The notes beneath the pieces were generated by a model. That model had not been told where the DNA came from. It ran no database searches and was given only the letters and a program-made list of their open reading frames with translations. A stretch of 6,311 nucleotides of DNA, taken from the NCBI GenBank assembly GCA_913062655.1, contig CAJXXO010000157.1:1-6311 (forward strand), read 5' to 3'. The position numbers were made by a program, and so were the translations under genes. Shown in pieces: positions 1 to 5,474 of the stretch. This DNA comes from an uncultured Bacteroidota bacterium. GTDB taxonomy: Bacteria; Bacteroidota; Bacteroidia; Chitinophagales; S012-47. The first letter of the stretch is position 1, and the number at the start of each line of letters is the position of its first letter.

Positions 1-59
1 ACCTGTGCTGATGCTATACTGCAATAAATTAACAAGCTGATTAGTAGTAACTTTCCCAT
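1..59 (-). CDS. Start of an exported protein, cut by window edge
   Basis: Only the first 19 codons are present, read leftward from an ATG at 59-57. They form a textbook signal peptide: one Lys at residue 3, a hydrophobic core of Leu/Ile around residues 4-15, and an Ala-Ser-Ala site followed by Gln at residue 19. Gln after the cleavage site is common in Bacteroidota exported proteins. The mature protein lies outside the window, so no function can be given. The start is 13 bp after the stop of the short ORF at 73-198 on the same strand, which suggests co-transcription. Codons are A/T-rich (TTA, CTA, ATT, ATA), unlike the ars genes, so this unit may have a different history from the operon to its right. 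Confidence 0.6.
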   Translation of the reverse strand, partial: MGKLLLISLLIYCSIASAQ

Positions 60-72
60 AAATAAATCATTA

Positions 73-198
73 TCAATTAGCAGGAACTTGCTTCCAAACT
101 TTATGCTTTACTTTATCTGCGTATTCTTCTTCTATATATTTGCGCAAATCCCCCCCTAGCGCGCGCATGCTGCGCGTGCTTCCATTGTCTCCTTCCAT
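73..198 (-). CDS. Short hypothetical ORF, 41 aa
   Basis: An ATG at 198-196 opens a 41-residue frame ending in TGA at 75-73, immediately followed by in-frame TAA. A TAA lies directly before the ATG, so the frame cannot extend. The second half looks protein-like: Asp-Leu-Arg-Lys-Tyr-Ile, then EEEY, then a Lys-rich helix ending KVWKQVPAN. The first half runs through a GC-rich hairpin and a run of seven G and is less convincing. I recognise no family. It could be an intact small gene, or the tail of a longer gene broken at the G-run: deleting one G would join this tail to an upstream frame starting at ATG 214. Its stop is 13 bp before the next (-) strand start. Confidence 0.35.
   Translation of the reverse strand: MEGDNGSTRSMRALGGDLRKYIEEEYADKVKHKVWKQVPAN
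158..180. repeat. GC-rich inverted repeat (hairpin)
   Basis: Two 10-base arms (158-167 and 171-180) are complementary except at one pair, which is a wobble pair in one transcript, around a 3-base TGC loop. The stem is almost pure G/C inside A/T-rich sequence and abuts a seven-base C run at 150-156. It has no T-run on either strand, so it is not a typical intrinsic terminator. It lies within the 5' half of the short (-) strand ORF. Confidence 0.5.
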
Positions 199-309
199 TT
201 ATTGCTGTTCTCATGCTGCCTAGCTGTAAATTACCAAACTTCCAGTGAATGGTGGGTAGGGTAGAATGATCGCGCTGCAAAGAGGCAAATGATCTTGATA
301 CAACTTTTC

Positions 310-327
310 TATACCCGTACAGGTATA
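310..327. promoter_or_regulatory. Palindromic operator candidate 1
   Basis: TATACCCGTACAGGTATA is an 18-bp dyad with a single mismatched pair (the C at 316 against the A at 321) around a GTAC centre. It belongs to a 25-bp direct repeat (309-333 and 350-374) in which 20 positions are identical. ATACC...GGTAT dyads resemble operators described for the CsoR/CstR family of copper and persulfide sensors, but no such regulator is encoded in the window. Assignment to that family is inference. Confidence 0.5.
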
Positions 328-351
328 ATTACCATCCTTATGCCTTGCTCT

Positions 352-367
352 ATACCCGAACGGGTAT
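352..367. promoter_or_regulatory. Palindromic operator candidate 2
   Basis: ATACCCG-AA-CGGGTAT is a perfect dyad with 7-bp arms. Its centre is 41 bp from that of the first palindrome, close to four helical turns, so both would face the same side of DNA. On the + strand its right arm runs into TATTAT (365-370), with TTG at 345-347 placed 17 bp upstream, so a bound protein could block a promoter here. That promoter is speculative. Confidence 0.5.
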
Positions 368-388
368 TATCTCCAAGAATATTCCATT

Positions 389-457
389 ATGGCGTCCTAT
401 CTCCTTTTACAACCGGATGCTTTGCCGTTCTTTTTATTCATCGTAATATTGCAATAA
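389..457 (+). CDS. Possible 22-aa hydrophobic leader ORF
   Basis: An ATG at 389 opens a 22-codon frame ending in TAA at 455-457, 12 bp before the arsR start. The product would begin MASYLLLQP and end in a run of Phe, Leu, Ile and Val that could span a membrane. It would be transcribed only from a start upstream of the proposed arsR promoter, for example near 370. Frames of this length occur often by chance and no ribosome-binding signal supports it, so this is a weak candidate. Confidence 0.12.
   Translation: MASYLLLQPDALPFFLFIVILQ
422..451 (+). promoter_or_regulatory. Candidate arsR operon promoter (Bacteroidota type)
   Basis: TTG at 422-424 is followed after 19 bp by TAATATTG at 444-451. 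This matches the Bacteroidota consensus TTG - about 19 bp - TAnnTTTG with one mismatch in the -7 element. Transcription would start a few bases later, leaving a very short leader before the arsR ATG at 470. The overlap with the TATTG/CAATA half-sites is what a repressor-controlled promoter would show. Confidence 0.45.
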
Positions 458-464
458 AGTATTG
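447..464. promoter_or_regulatory. Candidate ArsR operator (TATTG/CAATA half-sites)
   Basis: Three 5-bp half-sites lie in 18 bp: TATTG (447-451), CAATA (452-456) and TATTG (460-464). The first two form the perfect 10-bp palindrome TATTGCAATA. The last two form a perfect inverted repeat around AAG. The cluster covers the right half of the proposed -7 element and ends 5 bp before the arsR ATG. ArsR-family repressors commonly bind imperfect dyads overlapping their own promoters, so autoregulation here is a reasonable inference. Confidence 0.4.
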
Positions 465-469
465 AAGCT

Positions 470-805
470 ATGGGTGTCACCAAAACAGACCTCTTCACGC
501 CTACACAAAATGAGCTGTCTGCCATCGCTAAAGCGCTGGCGCATCCGGCTCGGATCGCTATCCTGGAATACCTGCTGGAATGCCAATCGTGCATCACCGG
601 CTCTATTGTAGACAAGGTGGGACTGGCGCAGCCTACCATCTCGCAGCATTTACGAGAACTGAAGGCAGTCGGCCTGGTACAAGGCACCGTAGAGGGCACG
701 GCCGTCTGCTACTGCATCAACCCGGAAAAATGGCGTGCCATTCAAGCGCTGTGGAATGGCTTTTTTGATCACTATCAAGCACCGGATACTACTGCGTGCT
801 GCTAA
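470..805 (+). CDS. arsR: ArsR-family arsenic-responsive repressor
   Basis: A 111-residue winged-helix repressor of normal ArsR/SmtB length. It should bind the operon promoter and release DNA when arsenite binds its cysteines. The N-terminal segment (residues 16-36) has the family pattern ALAHPARIAILEYL. The recognition helix is about residues 53-66 (AQPTISQHLRELK), and the wing follows at about 69-83, ending VCYCI. The classic E. coli ELCVCDL sensor loop is absent. Candidate metal ligands are Cys38 and Cys41 (C-x-x-C), Cys80 and Cys82 (C-x-C), and a terminal pair Cys110-Cys111. Arsenite sensing is inferred from those cysteines and from the arsM, arsC and acr3 genes that follow. The ATG at 470 gives the expected N-terminus; no Shine-Dalgarno sequence is visible. 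arsM begins 12 bp after the stop. Confidence 0.93.
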   Translation: MGVTKTDLFTPTQNELSAIAKALAHPARIAILEYLLECQSCITGSIVDKVGLAQPTISQHLRELKAVGLVQGTVEGTAVCYCINPEKWRAIQALWNGFFDHYQAPDTTACC

Positions 806-817
806 ACATACACGACT

Positions 818-1699
818 ATGTCACAACAAGATGACCAACTCAAGCAGATCGTAAAGGACAAATACGGTTCTATTGCTGAGCAAGACAAAGCTACCAATGC
901 CGCCTCCTGCTGTGGCGCTACTGATGTCTCTACCAAAGTGTACAACATCATGATGGACGACTACACGGCTGTGGAAGGATACCATGCCGATGCAGACCTG
1001 GGGTTGGGCTGTGGCCTGCCGACCCAGTTTGCCCACATCCAACCGGGTGATACGGTGATCGATCTTGGCTCCGGTGCCGGGAATGATTGTTTTGTGGCCC
1101 GCCATGAGACCGGCCCTACCGGCAAGGTGATCGGCATCGACTTTACCGAACGTATGATCGACAAGGCGCGCCAGAATGCAGAAAAGCTGGGCTATAACAA
1201 TGTCGAGTTTCGCTTTGGCGACATCGAGGCCATGCCGGTATCAGATAACCTGGCCGATGTGGTGGTAAGCAATTGTGTACTCAACCTGGTCCCCAACAAG
1301 GCTGCTGTTATCCGTGAGATCTTTCGGGTACTGCAACCGGGAGGTCATTTCTCCATTTCTGACATTGTGCTGGAAGGCGAACTACCGGAAGCCCTGCGTA
1401 AAGATGCGGAACTGTATGCCGGCTGCGTGGCAGGCGCCATTCAAATGGAGGATTACCTGGAGCTGATCCACACACAAGGGTTTGCGCAGGTACAGGTGCA
1501 AAAGAAGAAGACCATTTCGCTACCGGACGATATACTAGCCAAGTACTTGTCTGATGACGAGATCCGGCAGTTTCAGCAGGGCAACATCGGTATATTCAGC
1601 ATCACCGTGTATGCCGAGAAACCGGGGGAGAAAAAGGCGAAGCCCAAGGTCAACCTGGCGGAACTGAATAGTTGTGATCCGGCATCTGGCTGCTGCTAA
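818..1699 (+). CDS. arsM: Arsenite S-adenosylmethionine methyltransferase
   Basis: A 293-residue cytosolic class I methyltransferase that transfers methyl groups from SAM to arsenite, giving methylated and partly volatile species. SAM-binding motif I is at residues 80-89 (VIDLGSGAGN), the acidic residue ending the second strand is Asp108 (GIDF), and further motifs include GDIEAMP (134-140) and VLQPGG (171-176). Arsenic ligands fit the family: Cys65 in GLGCGLP, Cys153 in SNCVLNL and Cys203 in YAGCVAG. The 50-residue gap between the last two equals that between Cys174 and Cys224 in the algal enzyme CmArsM. Cys31-Cys32 is probably the N-terminal cysteine element. A lysine-rich linker leads to a tail ending CDPASGCC (286-293), a plausible extra thiol site. 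The ATG is 12 bp after arsR and arsC follows after 10 bp. Confidence 0.95.
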   Translation: MSQQDDQLKQIVKDKYGSIAEQDKATNAASCCGATDVSTKVYNIMMDDYTAVEGYHADADLGLGCGLPTQFAHIQPGDTVIDLGSGAGNDCFVARHETGPTGKVIGIDFTERMIDKARQNAEKLGYNNVEFRFGDIEAMPVSDNLADVVVSNCVLNLVPNKAAVIREIFRVLQPGGHFSISDIVLEGELPEALRKDAELYAGCVAGAIQMEDYLELIHTQGFAQVQVQKKKTISLPDDILAKYLSDDEIRQFQQGNIGIFSITVYAEKPGEKKAKPKVNLAELNSCDPASGCC

Positions 1700-1709
1700 A
1701 CCATTGCAC

Positions 1710-2339
1710 ATGTCCAACACCCTTCTCTTGCCGGCAATGTTACCCTTTGTGGAGCAAGTGTCTACACAGGTTACGCAGTTGTCCGCTCCACAACGGCATC
1801 GATTGCAACCGCTGATCAACTACCTGCAGCGTGCAGGAAAAACATCACCCGTTGACCTGGTCTTCATCTGCACGCACAACAGTCGGAGGAGTCACTTCGG
1901 ACAAGTGTGGGCGGCCGTGTGGGCGCAATATTTCGGTTGGTCGAAGGTGCACACCTACTCCGGGGGGACAGAAGCTACTGCGGTTCACCCCAACGCCTTA
2001 GCCGCTTTGCAACGAGCGGGTCTCGGCATAGCCAGGCAAGCCGACACCCTCAACCCGGTGTATGCCGTTGCATTTAGTGATGATGCACCACCGGCACACT
2101 GCTTTTCCAAAGTGTACCACGATGCGGCCAATCCGCAGGAAGGTTTTTGCGCGATCATGACCTGTAGCGAAGCGGATGAGGCTTGTCCTGCCGTGATAGG
2201 TGCAGCGCAGCGCATAGCCCTCCCCTACGATGACCCCAAAGTGGCGGACGGCACCCCGCAGGAAGCGGCTCGCTATGATGAGCGTTGCCTGGAGATCGCT
2301 ACCGACCTGTATTACGTATTCCAACAAGCCATGCCATGA
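1710..2339 (+). CDS. arsC: Thioredoxin-type arsenate reductase (LMW-PTP fold)
   Basis: A 209-residue protein with the low-molecular-weight tyrosine phosphatase fold, expected to reduce arsenate to arsenite in the cytosol. The catalytic CX5R loop is Cys54 to Arg60 (CTHNSRR) after a hydrophobic strand. The general-acid Asp lies in YDDPK (173-177). CSEADEACP puts Cys152 and Cys159 seven residues apart, the spacing of the Cys82/Cys89 redox pair in plasmid pI258 ArsC, which favours thioredoxin recycling over glutaredoxin. Cys131 and Cys147 are extra. An N-terminal extension of about 46 residues precedes the fold, longer than in pI258 ArsC. The ATG at 1710 is preferred over a GTG at 1674 because the GTG lies inside arsM and the ATG gives the same short gap as the preceding junction. 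The stop overlaps the acr3 start. A true phosphatase cannot be excluded from sequence alone, but the redox pair and context argue against it. Confidence 0.87.
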   Translation: MSNTLLLPAMLPFVEQVSTQVTQLSAPQRHRLQPLINYLQRAGKTSPVDLVFICTHNSRRSHFGQVWAAVWAQYFGWSKVHTYSGGTEATAVHPNALAALQRAGLGIARQADTLNPVYAVAFSDDAPPAHCFSKVYHDAANPQEGFCAIMTCSEADEACPAVIGAAQRIALPYDDPKVADGTPQEAARYDERCLEIATDLYYVFQQAMP

Positions 2340-3379
2340 CACAAAAGAAACTGGGCTTCCTCAATCGCTACCTGACCTTGTGGATCTTCCTCGCCATGGG
2401 TGTGGGTGTCGCCATCGGGTATTTCTTCCCCGGCACACCCGATGTGATCAACCGGTTTTCTTCCGGTAGCACCAACATCCCCATTGCCATTGGGCTTATC
2501 CTGATGATGTATCCACCATTGGCAAAGGTGAATTATCGGTTGTTGCCCAAGGTCTTTCTCGATGTCAAGCTGCTCAGCGTCTCACTCGTCCTCAACTGGA
2601 TCATCGGGCCGGTACTGATGTTTGTGCTGGCGTTAGTCTTTTTGCCCCACCATCCCGAATACATGGTCGGACTGATCCTGATCGGCCTGGCGCGGTGCAT
2701 TGCCATGGTACTGGTGTGGAACGACCTGGCTGAAGGCAGCAGCGAATATGGTGCAGGATTGGTGGCCCTCAACAGTCTCTTCCAGGTCTTTGCCTACTCG
2801 TTTTATGCGTGGCTATTCATCACCGTGCTGCCCCCCTACTTTGGCTTTGAAGGAGCCATCGTGAACATCTCCATTGCCACCATTGCCGAGAGTGTGGCCA
2901 TTTACCTGGGCATTCCCTTTCTGGCGGGTATGTTGAGCCGGTTTGGGTTGGTGGCCTGGAAAGGGAAGGATTGGTATGAGAACAAATTTCTGCCCACCAT
3001 CGGGCCGCTTACCTTGATCGCCTTGCTCTTTACCATCGTGGTGATGTTCAGCCTGAAAGGCGAGCTGATCGTCAACCTGCCGCTGGATGTGGTGCGCATC
3101 GCTATACCGCTGCTGATCTATTTTGCGCTGATGTTCTTGATCGGCTTTGTGGTGAGTCGCTGGCTGGGCGCTTCGTACGACAAGAATGCAGCCATCAGCT
3201 TTACCGCTGCGGGCAACAACTTCGAGTTGGCCATTGCGGTCGCCATAGCGGTGTTTGGCCTCAACTCCGGACAAGCCTTTGCCGGGGTGATCGGGCCCTT
3301 GGTAGAAGTGCCGGCCTTGATTTTATTGGTACGGGTGGCTTTTGATTTGCGAAAGCGGTGGTATTCCACAGGGCGTTGA
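2336..3379 (+). CDS. acr3: Acr3-family arsenite efflux permease
   Basis: A 347-residue inner-membrane protein of the bile/arsenite/riboflavin transporter superfamily, the usual Acr3 length, with about ten hydrophobic segments. It exports arsenite using the proton motive force. The only cysteine is Cys121 in GLARCIAMVLVWND (118-131), the conserved residue shown to be essential in Acr3 proteins. A second conserved block is AAGNNFELAIAVAI (291-304) with Glu297, the likely counterpart of the essential glutamate in the ninth helix. A further family segment is GPLVEVP (320-326). The ATG at 2336 overlaps the arsC stop by 4 bp (ATGA), so translation is probably coupled. A longer in-frame start at 2285 would lie deep inside arsC and add a polar, unlikely N-terminus. 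The downstream antiporter begins 34 bp after the stop. Confidence 0.95.
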   Translation: MTQKKLGFLNRYLTLWIFLAMGVGVAIGYFFPGTPDVINRFSSGSTNIPIAIGLILMMYPPLAKVNYRLLPKVFLDVKLLSVSLVLNWIIGPVLMFVLALVFLPHHPEYMVGLILIGLARCIAMVLVWNDLAEGSSEYGAGLVALNSLFQVFAYSFYAWLFITVLPPYFGFEGAIVNISIATIAESVAIYLGIPFLAGMLSRFGLVAWKGKDWYENKFLPTIGPLTLIALLFTIVVMFSLKGELIVNLPLDVVRIAIPLLIYFALMFLIGFVVSRWLGASYDKNAAISFTAAGNNFELAIAVAIAVFGLNSGQAFAGVIGPLVEVPALILLVRVAFDLRKRWYSTGR

Positions 3380-3413
3380 TGATTATGTGAACCACACCCG
3401 TTATTTTCACACC

Positions 3414-5393
3414 ATGATTGCTGCGGTACAGATTCCCCTGTTGAAAGACATTCTATTTATCCTCGGTTTTTCCGTGGTGGTCGTGCTATTGTTTCAGCGG
3501 CTCAAGCTCCCGTCCATACTTGGTTTTTTGGTCACGGGCATCATCATCGGGCCCTATGGCTTGATCCTGATCGATGCCTTGTACGAAGTGGAACTGATGG
3601 CCGAGATCGGGGTGATCCTCCTGCTCTTTGTAATCGGTACGGAGTTTTCGCTCAAACAGCTAAATGCCATTCGGAAAACGGTATTTCTGGGGGGTACGTT
3701 ACAATTCGGTTTGACCATCCTGGTAGCCACCGGTGTGTTTATCCTGCTCGATTACTCCGTGGAGTCTTCGGTGTTTATCGGTTTTCTCTTTGCCTTATCC
3801 AGTACCGCCATCGTACTCCGACTGTTACAAGAGCGCAATGCCATGCATACGCCTCACGGGCAGATCGCGCTGGGGATTCTGATCTTCCAGGATGTGATCG
3901 TGGTGCCGATGATGCTGGTGACGCCCATACTGGCCGGACAGGCAGACAATGTAGGCCGTGAAGTGGCGCTGTTGTTGGGGAAGACCGCCATTGTGGTTGC
4001 CATCACCATTGTGAGTGCCCGCTACATTGTACCACGGGTGTTTCACTGGATCGCACAGACGAAGAGCAAGGAGTTGTTTTTGTTGGCCACGGTAGTGCTC
4101 TGTTTTGCCGTTGCCTTCCTCACCTCAGAAGCAGGCTTATCGCTGGCGTTGGGTGCCTTTTTGGCCGGCTTGATCGTCTCCGAATCAGAATACAGCCACC
4201 AGGCGACCAGTCTGATCATTCCCTTCCGGGAGATCTTCACCAGCTTCTTCTTTGTGTCGATCGGTATGCTACTGGACCTCGGCTTTTTGATCGATCATAT
4301 TGGGTTTATCCTGCTGGCGGTGGTGATCGTCATGGTTGTCAAAGCCATCATAGTTGGACTGTCAGCCCTGGCACTGCGCTACCCGATGCGAACGGTATTG
4401 ATCACCGGCTTTACCTTGTTTCAGGTGGGTGAATTTGCCTTTATCCTATCCAAAGTAGGCATCACCTACGAGCTGCTTTCACCGGAGATGTATCAGTACT
4501 TCCTGTCGACTTCCATCCTCACGATGGCCATTACACCTTTTGTTTTGCAATCGGGAGAGAAATGGGCCGATGGCATTTTACGCAAGACCGGTAAATTACC
4601 TTTACCTACAACACCCAACAACCAGCCACAGACAGAAGACTGGCACGATCACCTGGTGATCATCGGGTATGGGGTGAATGGTCGGAATGTGGCGAAAGCC
4701 GCCCGGTTGGCGCAGATACCCTACGTGATCCTGGAGCTCAATCCGGACACTGTACGAAAGGAAAAGGCGAAGGGAGAGCATATCTTGTTTGGTGATGCCA
4801 TCCATGATCACATCCTCCACCAGGTGCACATCGACAAGGCCCGTGTGGTGGTGGTAGCCATCTCCGACCCGCAAGCTACGAAGCAGATCATCAGCGCCAT
4901 TCGACAGCAAGCGCAAACGGTGCACCTGATCATTCGCACAAGATTCATCAAAGAAACGGAAGAGCTGATGCGCTTGGGTGCCAACGAGGTGATCCCGGAG
5001 GAATTTGAGACCTCTGTGGAGATCTTTAGCCGGGTGCTGTATCGCTTCCTTGTACCGCTCGATCAGATCAGCAGTTGGGTGGAAGACATCAGAAAAGACA
5101 ACTACAGCATGCTCCGGCCGGGTGGACTGCCCCGGGTGCCCGCCAGTGCAGCGCATTTACCGGATTTCAACATCAGTTGTGTGCGGGTGCAAGCCGATAG
5201 CGGTAAAGTGGTGAATAAAGCGCTCGCTGATTCGCATGTGCGGCAAAACTATGGGGTAACGGTGCTGGCCATTGAACGCAATGAAGAGCTGATTGCCGAC
5301 ATAGATGCGGAAGAAATGATCCGGCAGCACGACCTCGTCTATGTGTCCGGGCCGCAAGAGAAGATCCAGCAGTTTTACGAGGCGGTATCGTGA
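3414..5393 (+). CDS. Kef/CPA2-type cation:proton antiporter with RCK domains
   Basis: A 659-residue membrane protein of the monovalent cation:proton antiporter-2 family, close to KefB/KefC in length and order. Residues 1-380 form the transporter core of about 12-13 helices. It contains LSSTAIVLRL (128-137) and FQD (158-160), the Gln-Asp pair typical of potassium-linked Kef proteins where many sodium antiporters have two acidic residues. Residues 411-548 form an RCK-N Rossmann domain with GYGVNG (418-423) and Glu441 ending the second strand, so a nucleotide probably binds. Residues 584-656 form an RCK-C domain. The ATG at 3414 places the first helix correctly; a GTG at 3387 or TTG at 3342 is less likely. 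With only 34 bp after acr3 it is probably the operon's last gene. It may exchange K+ or Na+ for H+; a role in arsenic resistance is inferred only from position. Confidence 0.88.
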   Translation: MIAAVQIPLLKDILFILGFSVVVVLLFQRLKLPSILGFLVTGIIIGPYGLILIDALYEVELMAEIGVILLLFVIGTEFSLKQLNAIRKTVFLGGTLQFGLTILVATGVFILLDYSVESSVFIGFLFALSSTAIVLRLLQERNAMHTPHGQIALGILIFQDVIVVPMMLVTPILAGQADNVGREVALLLGKTAIVVAITIVSARYIVPRVFHWIAQTKSKELFLLATVVLCFAVAFLTSEAGLSLALGAFLAGLIVSESEYSHQATSLIIPFREIFTSFFFVSIGMLLDLGFLIDHIGFILLAVVIVMVVKAIIVGLSALALRYPMRTVLITGFTLFQVGEFAFILSKVGITYELLSPEMYQYFLSTSILTMAITPFVLQSGEKWADGILRKTGKLPLPTTPNNQPQTEDWHDHLVIIGYGVNGRNVAKAARLAQIPYVILELNPDTVRKEKAKGEHILFGDAIHDHILHQVHIDKARVVVVAISDPQATKQIISAIRQQAQTVHLIIRTRFIKETEELMRLGANEVIPEEFETSVEIFSRVLYRFLVPLDQISSWVEDIRKDNYSMLRPGGLPRVPASAAHLPDFNISCVRVQADSGKVVNKALADSHVRQNYGVTVLAIERNEELIADIDAEEMIRQHDLVYVSGPQEKIQQFYEAVS

Positions 5394-5400
5394 GTAGATG

Positions 5401-5456
5401 ACAAACCACAAACCACAAACCACAAACTACAAACTACAAACTACGAACCACAAACT
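5401..5456. repeat. Heptanucleotide tandem repeat, 8 copies
   Basis: Eight uninterrupted 7-bp units lie between the convergent ends of the antiporter and DUF2490 genes. The order is three ACAAACC, three ACAAACT, one ACGAACC, one ACAAACT. The + strand is almost free of G through the block. There is no hairpin, so it is not an intrinsic terminator in the usual sense. It could be a slippage-prone satellite comparable in form to cyanobacterial heptamer repeats. Confidence 0.9.
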
Positions 5457-5474
5457 ACTGTCTACGGCCAACGG

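Larger units (their letters stand above)
199..469. other. Divergent intergenic region upstream of arsR
   Basis: This 271-bp stretch separates the (-) strand unit on the left from arsR on the right. Positions 199-309 contain no gene I can support, only an open (-) strand frame without an early ATG that runs towards the G-run at 150-156. Positions 310-367 hold two related palindromes. Positions 389-457 hold a 22-codon + strand ORF of doubtful status. Positions 422-464 hold the candidate arsR promoter and overlapping half-sites. I found no convincing promoter for the leftward genes. Confidence 0.6.

Noticed and set aside
15..28. TATACTGCAATAAA resembles the sequence at the arsR promoter (446-458)
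   Set aside because: It lies inside the signal-peptide coding sequence of the leftward gene and lacks the third half-site, so it is probably chance.
397..699. Antisense ORFs across arsR, such as 397-699 and 434-649 on the minus strand
   Set aside because: They are shadows of arsR and its leader, with low-complexity, non-protein-like sequence. The same applies to other antisense frames across the operon.
1674..1709. GTG start for arsC inside the end of arsM
   Set aside because: It would add 12 residues read from arsM coding sequence. The ATG at 1710 gives a 10-bp gap like the arsR-arsM junction.
2285..2335. Upstream in-frame start for acr3
   Set aside because: It would overlap arsC by over 50 bp and add a polar N-terminus. 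ATG 2336 with a 4-bp overlap is the usual coupled arrangement.
2813..3274. 153-codon antisense frame across acr3
   Set aside because: It is rich in His, Gln and Gly in the pattern produced by reading membrane-protein codons backwards, and acr3 explains the region fully.
3342..3413. TTG 3342 or GTG 3387 start for the antiporter
   Set aside because: The added residues are polar and precede a first membrane helix that already starts correctly from ATG 3414.
5401..5456. CRISPR array
   Set aside because: The repeats are 7 bp and directly abutting, with no spacers.
5394..5474. Intrinsic terminator between the convergent genes
   Set aside because: I found no stem-loop followed by a T-run on either strand. 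The gap holds only the heptamer block and short unique flanks.
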